Shown here: in pieces, positions 9,639 to 20,481 of the stretch
Position numbering within the stretch: position 1 is the first letter of the stretch
Layout: every line of letters starts with the position of its first letter
DNA from: Bacteroidota bacterium
GTDB lineage: Bacteria > Bacteroidota > Bacteroidia > JABDFU01
Direction: 5' to 3'
Assembly (NCBI GenBank): GCA_013286655.1
Contig: JABDFG010000006.1
Coordinates: 1-64,000, forward strand
Length of the DNA: 64,000 nt
Notes under the pieces: generated by a model
Told to the model about the DNA's origin: nothing
The model's database searches: none
Seen by the model: the letters and a program-made list of their open reading frames with translations, nothing else
Translations under genes and position numbers: made by a program

Positions 9639-11741
9639 TTACTGTATAATCAATTTTTTAGTGGTGGAAGAGTTGTCGGTTGCAAACTTAACCATATAAA
9701 TGCCTGTAGGTAAACCATTTCCATTTAGTTCAAGAGCATGTTTTCCTGCAACCGTTCTGCCAAGGTTTTCCGAATACACTTTTTCTCCCAGCAAATTAGT
9801 TACTTCAATACTTATATTTTCTTCTTTCGCAATATCATAGACTAAGTTAGTACTGCCCTTGGCAGGATTAGGATACATCTCAAAATAAACACCGTCGGAA
9901 ACTTCCTGAACACCCAGCACATAATTCAATTTTGCGCTCGCACTTTGGTACACATATTTAGCCGGAACCCCTAAAGTAGGTTCCCCGTTTTTATCCTGAA
10001 GAAACACCGTAAAGCGTGCTGTTTGAGTGGAGTCGTAACGTGTCGTATCACTTAATTTGAGGCTTGCGCCAAGAGGATCGATGCCCCATGGATGATTCAC
10101 TTTCCAGCTAACGTTAATTGATTGGGTAGAGTTGGTAGAAAAAGCGGCAAGCTTTGTTCCATTTGCCGTTGGCATCATATCTTCTACCACATCCGGAAAA
10201 TGAAGCAATCCAGGATACAGGTTATCAGGGATACCCAGGCCTAGTGAATAAGGGCCGATCGGGGAATCAAAATAGATCTGAGGGTCTTCCTGACTCTGGT
10301 CGAGACCATAAGAGATGGTATCAACAGAAAGAGCAACCTGTGCAGTAATACCGGCAGGAAAATTTCCATATGCAGTAATGTTTGCCGAAAGAGCAAAGGT
10401 CTTCGTAGCAGCAGTATAGGTTGCTGAAGTAATGGAAATGCCAAATGCAGATCCTGCGTTGGCTGCTTCTTGTATAGAGGAAGAGGAAAGAGATCCATAA
10501 GCAGGGAATATGTAGCTTCCGTCTATCTGAGCCTGAGGAACGCCACCCGTCTTAGGTGGATTATAGTATGTCCATCGTCCCTGCACAAAAGGCAACCAGG
10601 TTACGGAATCCATAAAATCCCTGCCGGGGAAATTCACATGGTATCTGATCGCATTACATTTCGCAAGGTTATTGGCAGAAACCGAATCTATATTCGGAGT
10701 AGCAAACATGCAGGGATTACAGGAAGCATTCATAAATTCTTCTAACAGCACCATTTTAGGCTGAACAGCGCTTATCGCCATAAAATTGGCTTGCAGCGTA
10801 TCATTTTTATTATTCTGATCAGCATTTGCCCCATTGAGGTTGTCCGCCCATAATTTTACAGTATAAGTGCCTACAGCAGTAGGTGTAAACGATAGATTAT
10901 CAGTAAAATTATAGGAAGTAAGCCCATTGAAACCCGTTATTCCATTAATAGTGTATGATTGGGCCGCTCCTCCGTTAACGCTATAATTCATATGAAGGGA
11001 AGTAATACCAACTCCCCCAAAATTCTCAAGTGCACCGGTAAATTTATAAGAGTTACCTACTTGCATGAGGTAAGGTAAGTTTTGGGAAGTAAGGCTTAAA
11101 TCATAATCAAGTGGTGCAAATACATCGACATTGTCGATGGCGATTCCTGCTCCTGGATATCCAATAGAATTAGGGACTCCGTCAAAATAAGCAAACCCAA
11201 GCATTACATTAGCTTGGTTAGCCGCATAAGCCGAAATGTCGTACACCAGGGAATCCTGCCAGGTGAAATTATTCGCCGGCAGTGCTTTTCCGGTAACAGT
11301 TGCCCAGGTTTTTCCTCCATTCGTCGAAATAACAAGGGTGGTGGTGTCATAACCGTTAAAAACGTAATTCATTAAATCAAAAGAAACAAAAACATGGGAA
11401 TGCCCCAGGCAACTAAAGGAGGGGGTATACAACGTGTCATAGTTTGTAGCCACCGTGAGATTGTTATCGAAATCGTCAACCAGGCCAAAATAAGTATGAG
11501 TAGGGACGTTTTGTTCAAAAGTGCCTGCAATATTAAATGTAGTCGAATTCCCAAACTGCCAGCCCAGATTAGTAGGATCTGCGGCGGTCTGCTGCTGTGT
11601 CCAGCCCGCAGGAATAGCGGTTTTAGAGGCTTCGAAATTTTGAAACAGGATCGTTGTTTGCGCATTCAGGGCAGCAAACGTAAATAAAGCCGCTGCCAAT
11701 AATAACCTGGAGTGGAGTAGTAATTTTTTTCTCATTTTCAT
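9639..11741 (-). CDS. Secreted multidomain protein: MAM-like region, Omp28-type domain and T9SS type A signal
   Basis: About 700 residues from the ATG at 11741. After the signal peptide (ending near LNAQ) comes a jelly-roll region with IPAGWTQQQ and GIAIDNVDVF, like the choice-of-anchor/MAM-like domains of secreted Bacteroidota proteins. An Ig-like stretch follows, then an Omp28-type domain containing LLEEFMNASCNPC. The C-terminus (FEMYPNPAKGS to TTKKLIIQ) is a T9SS type A sorting domain. A TTG six codons upstream (11759) gives a longer frame, but it overlaps the predicted -7 promoter element and would not be transcribed in full, so 11741 or 11735 is the start. Confidence 0.82.
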   Translation of the reverse strand: MKMRKKLLLHSRLLLAAALFTFAALNAQTTILFQNFEASKTAIPAGWTQQQTAADPTNLGWQFGNSTTFNIAGTFEQNVPTHTYFGLVDDFDNNLTVATNYDTLYTPSFSCLGHSHVFVSFDLMNYVFNGYDTTTLVISTNGGKTWATVTGKALPANNFTWQDSLVYDISAYAANQANVMLGFAYFDGVPNSIGYPGAGIAIDNVDVFAPLDYDLSLTSQNLPYLMQVGNSYKFTGALENFGGVGITSLHMNYSVNGGAAQSYTINGITGFNGLTSYNFTDNLSFTPTAVGTYTVKLWADNLNGANADQNNKNDTLQANFMAISAVQPKMVLLEEFMNASCNPCMFATPNIDSVSANNLAKCNAIRYHVNFPGRDFMDSVTWLPFVQGRWTYYNPPKTGGVPQAQIDGSYIFPAYGSLSSSSIQEAANAGSAFGISITSATYTAATKTFALSANITAYGNFPAGITAQVALSVDTISYGLDQSQEDPQIYFDSPIGPYSLGLGIPDNLYPGLLHFPDVVEDMMPTANGTKLAAFSTNSTQSINVSWKVNHPWGIDPLGASLKLSDTTRYDSTQTARFTVFLQDKNGEPTLGVPAKYVYQSASAKLNYVLGVQEVSDGVYFEMYPNPAKGSTNLVYDIAKEENISIEVTNLLGEKVYSENLGRTVAGKHALELNGNGLPTGIYMVKFATDNSSTTKKLIIQ

Positions 11742-11756
11742 TTTTTTTAGACCTTG

Positions 11757-11764
11757 CAAAGGTA
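11757..11764 (-). promoter_or_regulatory. Bacteroidota -7 element deciding the start of the 9639-11741 gene
   Basis: TACCTTTG (minus strand) is a perfect TAnnTTTG. Transcription would begin near 11750, leaving about 9 nt before the ATG at 11741. The alternative TTG start at 11759 lies inside the element. No convincing -33 box. Confidence 0.5.
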
Positions 11765-12017
11765 CTATATAAACTTACAAACACATCCTACTATTTAGGG
11801 ATATTCAAGATTCATTAAGTTTATTTATTAAACGGCAATGCTGACCCTTTCAATAGCGACATTGTTGAGTAAACGGTAAAGATGCCATATCACAAATACA
11901 AGCAGCCCTGCGCATTATTTGTCGAATTAGGCTTCTTTCAGTAAATTCAGCCTAAAAAATCCCGGCATTTGAAATCTTTTTAATCGTGCTTAAAGCTTAA
12001 TTCATAAAAAATAATCT

Positions 12018-12677
12018 ATGTTACAAGTTAAAACCTTAAGTTATTTATCGGCCCTCAAAAAGAACAACAACCGGGATTGGTTTGAAAAAAATCGTCCTTC
12101 GTATGAAACAGCTAAAGCAGACGTGCAAAAATTCATTCAGGAACTAATCCCCGAACTATCCAAATTCGATAAAGCATTGGTAGGTCTGGAAGGGAAGAAA
12201 TGCATGTTCCGTATCAACCGGGACGTGCGCTTTTCAAAAGACAAAACCCCTTACAAAACTAACTTTGGAGCCAGTATCAAACCCGGCGGAAAAAAATCCC
12301 CGCTTCCAGGCTATTACCTTCACCTAGATCCAACCTCTGCATTTTTAGCCGGAGGGATTTGGATGCCCGAGCCCGACAAACTGAACGCCATTCGCCAGGA
12401 AATAGATTATAATTTTAAGGACTTTCAGAAAATCGTAAACGACAAGAATTTTAAAAAGCATTTTGGAACCCTTAGTCAGGATGAAAAGCTTGTCAATGTA
12501 CCCAAAGGTTATCTCAAAGACAATCCCGCGGCTGAATTTTTAAAACTAAAAAGTTTTGTTGCTTATAAAAATATCAGCGCAAAAGAGACGACTTCAAAAA
12601 TTTTCATTAAGCAATGTGTGGAAACATTCAAAGCAATGCATGCTTTGAATTTATTTCTGAGAAAGGCAATGGATTAA
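12018..12677 (+). CDS. DUF2461 family protein
   Basis: 219 residues, cytoplasmic, no signal. Recognised by the N-terminal LKKNNNRDWFEKNRPSYE, the central MFRINRDVRFSKDKTPYKTN and the later YYLHLDP and GGIWMPEPDKL. These are hallmarks of the DUF2461 (TIGR02453) family, common in Bacteroidota and with no established biochemical role. It stands alone between divergent and convergent neighbours. The 258-bp gap before it (11760-12017) holds the promoter of the upstream minus gene and otherwise nothing I can identify. Confidence 0.85.
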   Translation: MLQVKTLSYLSALKKNNNRDWFEKNRPSYETAKADVQKFIQELIPELSKFDKALVGLEGKKCMFRINRDVRFSKDKTPYKTNFGASIKPGGKKSPLPGYYLHLDPTSAFLAGGIWMPEPDKLNAIRQEIDYNFKDFQKIVNDKNFKKHFGTLSQDEKLVNVPKGYLKDNPAAEFLKLKSFVAYKNISAKETTSKIFIKQCVETFKAMHALNLFLRKAMD

Positions 12678-12728
12678 GTGTTTAATTAGCTAATTCACGA
12701 ATTGGCTAATTAACAAATTGGCTAATTA
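12678..12728 (+). repeat. Short AT-rich repeat words, AATTGGCTAATTA type
   Basis: Three variants of GAATTGGCTAATTA follow one another between the DUF2461 stop and the lptB stop (convergent genes). Because the words contain TTAGC and GCTAA they can also pair as a weak hairpin. Same word family as the gaps at 19055, 21122, 24643, 39128 and 41806. Confidence 0.6.
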
Positions 12729-13451
12729 GTTCCTTAATACAAAATTCTGGCCGAGGTATACCTTCCGCACCTGCTCGTTATTAGCGAGCTCCTCCGCAGT
12801 TCCGGCCATAAGTATAGAACCTTCAAAGAGAAGGTAAGCCCTGTCAGTAATACTCAATGTTTCATGAACATTATGATCCGTAATTAAAATGCCGATATTT
12901 TTTGCCTTCAATTTATGGACAACAATTTGAATATCCTCCACTGCAATAGGGTCGACACCCGCAAAAGGCTCATCCAGCAAAATAAACTTAGGATCAACAG
13001 CCAGGCAGCGGGCAATCTCGGTTCTTCTGCGCTCGCCGCCCGAAAGCCGGTCCCCGGTATTTTTCCGGATATGTTGGAGCCCAAACTCATCCAGCAAAGA
13101 CTCAAGTTTTTCCGCTTGCTGCACCTTCGAGAGCTTGGTAAATTCCAGGATCGCCTTAATATTATCCTCTACACTCAATTTTCTGAATACAGAAGCCTCC
13201 TGGGGTAAATATCCTATTCCCATTTGCGCACGCTTATACATGGGAAGATCAGTAATGTCAGTAGTATCCAGAAAAATCTTGCCCGCGTTTGGTTTAATCA
13301 TTCCCACGATCATATAGAAAGAAGTAGTCTTTCCGGCCCCGTTAGGCCCCAGTAACCCCACAATCTCTCCCTGATTTACCTGTACCGATACATCCTTGGC
13401 AACAGTCCGGTTCTTGTATTTTTTGAGCAGATTATCAGTCCTTAAAAGCAT
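12726..13451 (-). CDS. lptB: LPS export ABC transporter ATP-binding protein
   Basis: 241-residue ATPase of the lipopolysaccharide export machine (LptB2FG), acting at the cytoplasmic face of the inner membrane. Walker [12 protein letters not shown] near residues 33-43, Q-loop [14 protein letters not shown], signature RLSGGERRR, Walker [14 protein letters not shown] and switch [10 protein letters not shown] all match LptB closely, including the LptB-typical EASVFRKL and HNVHETL. The usual kdsC, lptA and rpoN neighbours are absent, which is normal in Bacteroidota. The 3' end touches a repeat tract. Confidence 0.93.
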   Translation of the reverse strand: MLLRTDNLLKKYKNRTVAKDVSVQVNQGEIVGLLGPNGAGKTTSFYMIVGMIKPNAGKIFLDTTDITDLPMYKRAQMGIGYLPQEASVFRKLSVEDNIKAILEFTKLSKVQQAEKLESLLDEFGLQHIRKNTGDRLSGGERRRTEIARCLAVDPKFILLDEPFAGVDPIAVEDIQIVVHKLKAKNIGILITDHNVHETLSITDRAYLLFEGSILMAGTAEELANNEQVRKVYLGQNFVLRN

Positions 13452-13470
13452 TTATCTCATCATTAGTGGT

Positions 13471-13497
13471 TAATCCCTAATCCCTAATCCTCCCTAA
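13471..13497 (+). repeat. Short repeat words, TAATCCC type
   Basis: TAATCCC is repeated with a 7-base period between lptB and the TPP riboswitch. The same kind of word appears inside coding sequence at 39912-39965. Confidence 0.4.
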
Positions 13498-13564
13498 AGA
13501 TACTTCAATATTATATTAAATTTTATAGACTCCATTACTTTTTACCATAACTTAGTCGCGTTAA

Positions 13565-13648
13565 ACTTTAGGGGTGCCCCGGGATAAGTGGGAGCTGAGA
13601 ACAGACCCTGAGAACCTGAACAGGATAATACCTGCGAGAGGGAAAAGT
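13565..13648 (+). ncRNA. TPP riboswitch (THI element)
   Basis: Thiamine-pyrophosphate aptamer in the leader of the thiamine operon. Conserved segments appear in order: AGGGGTGCC, then GCTGAGA (13594-13600), ACCCTGAGAACCTGA, GGATAATACCTGCG and AGGGAAAAG. The closing P1 helix can form between ACTTT (13565-13569) and AAAGT (13644-13648). Binding of TPP should shut down the downstream thi genes. The 67 bases before thiS show no clear T-run terminator, so control may act on translation initiation. Confidence 0.95.
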
Positions 13649-13715
13649 AGAAGACCGCGTTGTGCGTATTTTCATTTCCCCTGAAGTTTATAAGAATAAT
13701 TAAAACAACAGCTAA

Positions 13716-13919
13716 ATGAAATTGATTGTAAACGATAAGCCCGAAATACTTCTAATCGGAAACCGTTTGCTTGATCTCTTGCACAAAACAAACCTGACCA
13801 AACAGAAAGGACTCGCTGTCGCAGTAAACAACAACATCGTTCCCAAAGCAGAATGGGAAAATCACGAATTAAAAGAAAACGATAAAATAACCATCATCCG
13901 TGCTACACAAGGCGGATAA
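13716..13919 (+). CDS. thiS: Sulfur carrier protein ThiS
   Basis: 67-residue beta-grasp sulfur carrier ending in the required Gly-Gly (RATQGG). The C-terminal glycine is adenylated by ThiF and then thiocarboxylated, delivering sulfur for thiazole formation by ThiG. It is the first gene after the TPP riboswitch, and its stop codon abuts the thiC ATG, which implies translational coupling. Confidence 0.95.
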   Translation: MKLIVNDKPEILLIGNRLLDLLHKTNLTKQKGLAVAVNNNIVPKAEWENHELKENDKITIIRATQGG

Positions 13920-15746
<1,827 letters not shown>

Positions 15747-15767
15747 AGCATACAAGAAAACTCCCTA

Positions 15768-16541
15768 ATGCAGGAAATCACACTCGAGATGCCGATTGTT
15801 TTAACCATAGCCGGGTTCGACCCCAGCGCATGTGCGGGCGTTCTTGCGGATATCAAAACACTGGAAGCACACAACGTATACGGTATGGCTGTTTGTACAG
15901 CCAATACCATTCAAAACGTTCAGGAATTTGAAACCCCAAATTGGCAAAAATCAGAAGAAATCATAACCCAACTGAATATTTTGTTTAAACAGATCCGATT
16001 TGACTTCGTTAAAATTGGCCTGATCGAAAATTTCAGTCTGTTAACAATTATCCTGGGCAAATTGATCGCTCATAACAAGGACATTAAAATTATCTGGGAT
16101 CCCATTTGCAAAGCAAGCGCGGCTTTTGAATTTCATAACCGGATCGATAAAAAACAGTTGGAAGAGGTTTGTTCAAAAATATACCTGCTTACTCCGAACA
16201 TGGAAGAAATAGCCGTGTTGGTTCCCGATCGGGAGCCCGAAATCGTAGGCAACTATTTGTCACGCTTTTGTAACGTATTAATAAAAGGAGGACATAGCAA
16301 GGACGGTACGGCCACCGATACACTCTATCAGGAAGGAAAAATGCCGCATCAATTTAAAGTAAACAAGCGCAGCAACTTTTCGAAACGCGGAACGGGATGT
16401 GTACTCTCTTCGGCTATTCTTGCAAATTTGGCCAATGGTTTGGAATTAATTCAAGCATGTGAAAAAGCAAAAACATACACTCAGAATTACATCACCAGCA
16501 ACAGTTCAGAGATCGGCTTTCATGAATATGCAAATAGATAA
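15768..16541 (+). CDS. thiD: Hydroxymethylpyrimidine/phosphomethylpyrimidine kinase
   Basis: 257-residue ribokinase-fold enzyme that phosphorylates HMP and HMP-P to HMP-PP. Evidence includes the N-terminal VLTIAGFDPSACAGVLADIK, VWDP-like IIWDPICKAS, LLTPNMEE and the anion-hole motif KRGTGCVLSSAI near the C-terminus. The reference TIAGSDSSGGAG loop is divergent here (FDPSACAG), but position and operon context leave little doubt. The 3' end overlaps the start of thiE by 20 bases. Confidence 0.92.
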   Translation: MQEITLEMPIVLTIAGFDPSACAGVLADIKTLEAHNVYGMAVCTANTIQNVQEFETPNWQKSEEIITQLNILFKQIRFDFVKIGLIENFSLLTIILGKLIAHNKDIKIIWDPICKASAAFEFHNRIDKKQLEEVCSKIYLLTPNMEEIAVLVPDREPEIVGNYLSRFCNVLIKGGHSKDGTATDTLYQEGKMPHQFKVNKRSNFSKRGTGCVLSSAILANLANGLELIQACEKAKTYTQNYITSNSSEIGFHEYANR

Positions 16542-17151
16542 ATTACACTATATCACGACGAATTTTTCGGATGCCGAACAAGCTTGTAGGGGAGGAGCTG
16601 GATGGATTCAGCTCCGGATCAAAAACAAAGCTTACGAAGAATGGAAAGCAATTGCCCGGGAGACAAAAAAGGTATGTGAGCAGTATGGAACAAAACTAAT
16701 TATTAATGATAGCGTTCAATTGGCAAAAGAAATCGGAGCAGCAGGCGTTCACCTTGGAAAGGAAGACATGTCGCCCGCAGAAGCAAGGATTATTTTGGGA
16801 GATCAGTTCATAATTGGTGGAACAGCGAATACCTGGGAAGATATAAAAAGACTGACAACATTAAGAATAGATTACATAGGTTTAGGACCTTTCCGGTATA
16901 CACAGACGAAAACAAATTTAAGTCCTCTGCTGGGAATCAAAGGCTACGATGCTTTAATGAAAAATTGCCGGGTTGAAAGTGTGACAACGCCCATGATTGC
17001 AATAGGTGGAATACAGAAAGAAGATATCCATTCTGTTTTAGCCACAGGAGTATTTGGAATAGCCGTATCCTCCGCGATCACTAATTCAGGTAACATTAAA
17101 AAAGAAACCTTCCGGTTTAAGGAAGCGATTGAAAATTATAAAAGAGAATAA
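16522..17151 (+). CDS. thiE: Thiamine phosphate synthase
   Basis: Joins HMP-PP to the thiazole phosphate to make thiamine phosphate. From the ATG at 16522 it has 209 residues and TIM-barrel hallmarks: GAGWIQLRIKNK, LIINDSVQLAKEIGAAGVHLGKEDM, IGGTANTWED, YIGLGPFRYTQTK and AIGGIQKEDI. A longer frame from 16459 adds 21 residues inside thiD that do not resemble ThiE; an ATG at 16528 is also possible. It is a different, complete enzyme from the two TenI-like proteins at 20.5-21.8 kb. Confidence 0.93.
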   Translation: MNMQIDKLHYITTNFSDAEQACRGGAGWIQLRIKNKAYEEWKAIARETKKVCEQYGTKLIINDSVQLAKEIGAAGVHLGKEDMSPAEARIILGDQFIIGGTANTWEDIKRLTTLRIDYIGLGPFRYTQTKTNLSPLLGIKGYDALMKNCRVESVTTPMIAIGGIQKEDIHSVLATGVFGIAVSSAITNSGNIKKETFRFKEAIENYKRE

Positions 17152-17160
17152 TTACAACAC

Positions 17161-17937
17161 ATGGACAAGGATTTGTTAACGATAGCAGGTAAAACATTTA
17201 GTTCCCGTTTATTCACCGGAACAGGTAAATTCGGTTCTTCTGAATTAATGGAACAAGCTTTGTTGGCTTCAGGCTCTGAACTGGTAACTGTTGCGCTGAA
17301 GCGTGTTGATATGAAAAATAAAGAAGATGATATTTTAAAACACCTTTCAGACAATCGGTTTAACTTACTGCCCAATACTTCCGGTGTGAGAAATGCCAAA
17401 GAAGCCATTTTTGCTGCCCAGATAGCGCGGGAAGCTTTACAAACGAATTGGCTTAAACTGGAGATTCACCCCGATCCCCGGTACCTTTTACCCGACCCCA
17501 TTGAAACACTCAAAGCAGCTGAAGAATTAGTAAAACTTGGTTTTGTCGTATTGCCCTATATACATGCCGATCCCGTACTCTGCAAACGTTTGGAAGAAGC
17601 AGGTGTGGCCGCTGTAATGCCCTTGGGTTCGGTAATTGGAAGCAACAAGGGATTGAAAACGAAAGATTTTTTGGAAATTATCATTGAACAAAGCACTGTT
17701 CCTGTGATTATAGATGCGGGTATAGGTGCGCCCTCTCATGCAGCTCAGGCGATGGAAATGGGTGCCGATGCGGTTCTGGTAAATACGGCAATAGCAACTT
17801 CGGAAGATCCGGTTCAAATGGCAAAAGCGTTCAAACTATCCATCGAGGCCGGCCGCATGGCCTACAGAGCTAAACTGGCGGTTCCCAAAGATTTTGCAGA
17901 AGCAAGTAGTCCCTTCACCCGATTTTTAGAAGATTGA
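17161..17937 (+). CDS. thiG: Thiazole synthase
   Basis: 258-residue barrel enzyme that forms the thiazole phosphate from DXP, dehydroglycine and ThiS-thiocarboxylate. The Schiff-base lysine is K99 in [10 protein letters not shown], and the phosphate-binding [26 protein letters not shown] is intact. The next gene, thiH, begins 2 bases after the stop, as expected for partners that act together. Confidence 0.96.
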   Translation: MDKDLLTIAGKTFSSRLFTGTGKFGSSELMEQALLASGSELVTVALKRVDMKNKEDDILKHLSDNRFNLLPNTSGVRNAKEAIFAAQIAREALQTNWLKLEIHPDPRYLLPDPIETLKAAEELVKLGFVVLPYIHADPVLCKRLEEAGVAAVMPLGSVIGSNKGLKTKDFLEIIIEQSTVPVIIDAGIGAPSHAAQAMEMGADAVLVNTAIATSEDPVQMAKAFKLSIEAGRMAYRAKLAVPKDFAEASSPFTRFLED

Positions 17938-17938
17938 T

Positions 17939-19054
17939 ATGTTTCAGGATGTTTTCGATAACTATCATTGGGAAACTGTTAAGAACAGTATCTATTCTAT
18001 AACAGAATCGGATGTCTTACAGGCCTTACAAAAAGACAAACGAGATTTAGAAGATTTTAAGGCACTTATCTCTCCGGCAGCAATTCCTCACCTGGAGAAA
18101 ATGGCGGAACTCAGCCATCATCTTACTCAAAAACGATTTGGAAAAACACTGCAAATGTATATTCCCTTTTACCTTTCCAACGAGTGCCAGAATATATGTA
18201 CCTATTGTGGATTTAGTTTTGACAATAAAATCAAGCGCAAAACACTTACGGAGGAAGAAATACTAAAAGAAGCTCAGGCAATAAAATCCTTAGGGTACGA
18301 TCATGTACTATTAGTGACTGGTGAAGCAGCTCAGACAGTAGGAGTCAATTACCTGAAAAAAGCAATACAGCTTATCCAGCCTTATTTTTCACACCTGGCG
18401 ATCGAAGTCCAGCCCCTGGAACAAGACGATTACCGGGAGCTTCAAAGTTTTGGATTGAATACCGTATTGGTTTACCAGGAAACGTATCATGTGAAAAATT
18501 ATAAAACACATCATACCAAAGGGAAAAAATCCAATTTTTACTATCGGTTGGGGACTCCGGATAGAATTGGAAAATCAGGTATTCATAAAATCGGGATAGG
18601 CGTATTGTTAGGCTTAGAAGATTGGAGGACCGATAGTTTTTTTACGGCCCTTCACCTGGACTATCTTCAGAAAGTATATTGGCAAACGAAGTACACTGTT
18701 TCATTTCCGCGCCTGCGCCCGGCAGAAGGATTCGCTGTTCCGGGGAATGAGCTGAGCGACAAAGAGCTCGTTCAGTTGATCTGTGCTTACCGGATTCTGA
18801 ATGAAGAAATAGAGTTATCCATTTCCACCCGTGAAAGCGAAAAATTTCGTGACAACATCATTAAGCTGGGAATCACTTCCATCAGTGCCGGTTCAAAAAC
18901 AAACCCGGGGGGCTATGCGGTGGAAACAGAATCACTTAAACAGTTTGAAATTTCCGACGAACGCTCCCCGGAAGAAATCAGCAGCATGATCAAAAGGCAG
19001 GGTTACGAACCTGTATGGAAAGATTGGGATAGAGTTTTGATGAACAGGGAATAG
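17939..19054 (+). CDS. thiH: 2-iminoacetate synthase (tyrosine lyase)
   Basis: Radical SAM enzyme of 371 residues that cleaves tyrosine to dehydroglycine for ThiG, with p-cresol as by-product. The cluster motif CxxxCxxC is at C83, C87 and C90 (CQNICTYCGFS). Other family features are TGEAAQTVGVNYLKKAI, IEVQPLEQDDY and SAGSKTNPGGYA. The presence of ThiH rather than a glycine oxidase (ThiO) suggests the pathway can run without oxygen, although envelope genes elsewhere suggest respiration. The stop lies at the edge of a repeat tract. Confidence 0.95.
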   Translation: MFQDVFDNYHWETVKNSIYSITESDVLQALQKDKRDLEDFKALISPAAIPHLEKMAELSHHLTQKRFGKTLQMYIPFYLSNECQNICTYCGFSFDNKIKRKTLTEEEILKEAQAIKSLGYDHVLLVTGEAAQTVGVNYLKKAIQLIQPYFSHLAIEVQPLEQDDYRELQSFGLNTVLVYQETYHVKNYKTHHTKGKKSNFYYRLGTPDRIGKSGIHKIGIGVLLGLEDWRTDSFFTALHLDYLQKVYWQTKYTVSFPRLRPAEGFAVPGNELSDKELVQLICAYRILNEEIELSISTRESEKFRDNIIKLGITSISAGSKTNPGGYAVETESLKQFEISDERSPEEISSMIKRQGYEPVWKDWDRVLMNRE

Positions 19055-19170
19055 GGAAGCGAATAGCCAAATACTAAGCGAAGCGAAGTATTCATGAACT
19101 CCGATAAAACTAAACAGACGAGGTGAGTAATAGCAAGTAGCCAATAGAAATAGGAATAAGAAATAGGGAG
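19055..19170 (+). repeat. Dispersed repeat tract with 66-bp unit, copy A
   Basis: The gap between thiH and thiF consists of variants of GCGAATAGCCAATAG around a 66-bp unit at 19069-19134 that begins AAATACTAAGCGAAGCG. That unit is repeated without mismatch at 39222-39287. It contains the palindrome TTCATGAA. No open frame or terminator-like T run. Confidence 0.8.
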
Positions 19171-19177
19171 GAAGACA

Positions 19178-20275
19178 ATGACAGAAAAAGAGTTAAACAG
19201 ATACAACCGGCAGATCATTCTTTCGGAAATCGGACTCTCCGGCCAGCAAAAGCTGAAAGATGCCAAAGTACTTGTTATTGGCGCAGGAGGTTTAGGCTGT
19301 CCGCTGCTGTTTTATTTGGCAGCAGCAGGGGTGGGGCATATTGGAATGATAGACGGAGATCAAGTAGAAGAAAGCAATTTGCAAAGACAAATTTTGTATT
19401 CCTCGGCGGACATTGGAAAATACAAAGCAGAGATTGCCAAAGAAAAACTGGAAAGTCAAAATCCATTTATTAACCTCACTGCACATACTGCAGAACTCAC
19501 ACCTCAAAATGCGTTGTCGGTTTTATCGGATTACGATATCATTGTGGATGGTTCCGATAATTTTCCCACCCGTTATTTGGTGGGCGATGCATGTGCAATG
19601 TTAAATAAGCCACTCGTATTCGGATCAATTTATAAATTCCAGGGACAGGTTTCCGTTTTTAATTACAAAGAGGGTCCAACGTATCGATGTTTATATCCGG
19701 AAGCCCCTCCAGCGGAAGAATCCCCCAATTGTTCCGAAATAGGCGTGATAGCCACACTGCCCGGGATAATAGGAACACTGCAGGCGAACGAAGTAATAAA
19801 AATACTCACGGGAGTAGGAGAACCTCTCAGTGGAAAACTACTGACACTGGATGCACTCAGCATGAAATTCGAAACATTTCGATTTTCGCTGGTTGAAGAA
19901 AATAAAAGCAGAACACTATTGACAGACTACTCACAATCCTGCAACTCAACTACCAAGGAAATATTCGTCACAAAGGAAATATCCTCAGAAACCCTGAAAC
20001 TAAAAATAGCTTCGGAAGAAAAATTTCAATTAATAGATGTACGGGAATCCTCTGAACACGAAAGAGACAATATCGGAGGAGAGCTCATTCCGATCAATTC
20101 ATTGCTCCAAAACCTTGATAAAATAAAAAAAGAGATTCCTGTTATCTTTTATTGTCAGTCAGGAATCAGAAGCAAAAAAGCAGTGGAAATACTAGCTCAA
20201 AAAGGATATGAAAATGTATCTTCTTTAAAAAACGGGATACGTTCCTTTCAAAAAACAGTTTTCCCCGCCGTTTAA
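19178..20275 (+). CDS. thiF: ThiF/MoeB-type adenylyltransferase fused to a rhodanese domain
   Basis: 365-residue E1-like enzyme that would adenylate the ThiS C-terminus; the fused rhodanese could supply sulfur. The nucleotide-binding GAGGLGCPLLFYLAAAGVG is at about 35-53, the magnesium/ATP residues in DGSDNFPTRY, and the catalytic-type cysteine is C185 (SPNCSEIGV). The C-terminal rhodanese (about 265-365) has its active cysteine in FYCQSGIRS. Unusually, zinc-binding cysteines are missing: TYRC replaces CYRC (T168), and no second CxxC is seen. The start has a strong GGGAGGAAG ribosome-binding site, rare in this window. A role in molybdopterin synthesis is possible but no moa genes are near. 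Confidence 0.88.
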   Translation: MTEKELNRYNRQIILSEIGLSGQQKLKDAKVLVIGAGGLGCPLLFYLAAAGVGHIGMIDGDQVEESNLQRQILYSSADIGKYKAEIAKEKLESQNPFINLTAHTAELTPQNALSVLSDYDIIVDGSDNFPTRYLVGDACAMLNKPLVFGSIYKFQGQVSVFNYKEGPTYRCLYPEAPPAEESPNCSEIGVIATLPGIIGTLQANEVIKILTGVGEPLSGKLLTLDALSMKFETFRFSLVEENKSRTLLTDYSQSCNSTTKEIFVTKEISSETLKLKIASEEKFQLIDVRESSEHERDNIGGELIPINSLLQNLDKIKKEIPVIFYCQSGIRSKKAVEILAQKGYENVSSLKNGIRSFQKTVFPAV

Positions 20276-20360
20276 TCAATAAAGCCGACCGTCAGATAAT
20301 TGGAGGTATTTAGTTGGGAAGGATGTTGTTCTTTTGCTACTACACGAATATAAAATAATC

Positions 20361-20480
20361 TTGAGAAAATCATTTTCCTTTATAGTCATCTCTTTAACAG
20401 CAATAACAACGTTTATTTTTCTTATTTCGATCGGCATAGCGGCGATTTCGGAGAAAGAATTATTTACAAAAAAAATATAA
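20361..20480 (+). CDS. Possible 39-residue single-TM peptide
   Basis: From a TTG at 20361 the frame encodes a short basic start (LRKSF), about 23 hydrophobic residues (FIVISLTAITTFIFLISIG) and a charged tail ending FTKKI, stopping at 20478-20480. The frame is open back to 20283 but has no ATG, so this could equally be the remnant of a longer gene. No ribosome-binding site is seen. It lies between convergent genes. Confidence 0.22.
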   Translation: MRKSFSFIVISLTAITTFIFLISIGIAAISEKELFTKKI

Positions 20481-20481
20481 A

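Noticed and set aside
13500-13564. Promoter search upstream of the TPP riboswitch
   Set aside because: TAACTTAG (about 13551) is near the -7 consensus but has a mismatch and no -33 partner; not firm enough to list.
16459-16521. Upstream extension of thiE inside thiD
   Set aside because: The 21 extra residues do not match ThiE, and ATGs at 16522/16528 are better placed.
19055-19170. Repeat tracts considered as insertion sequences or CRISPR arrays
   Set aside because: No transposase, no regular spacer-repeat periodicity and no cas genes anywhere in the window.
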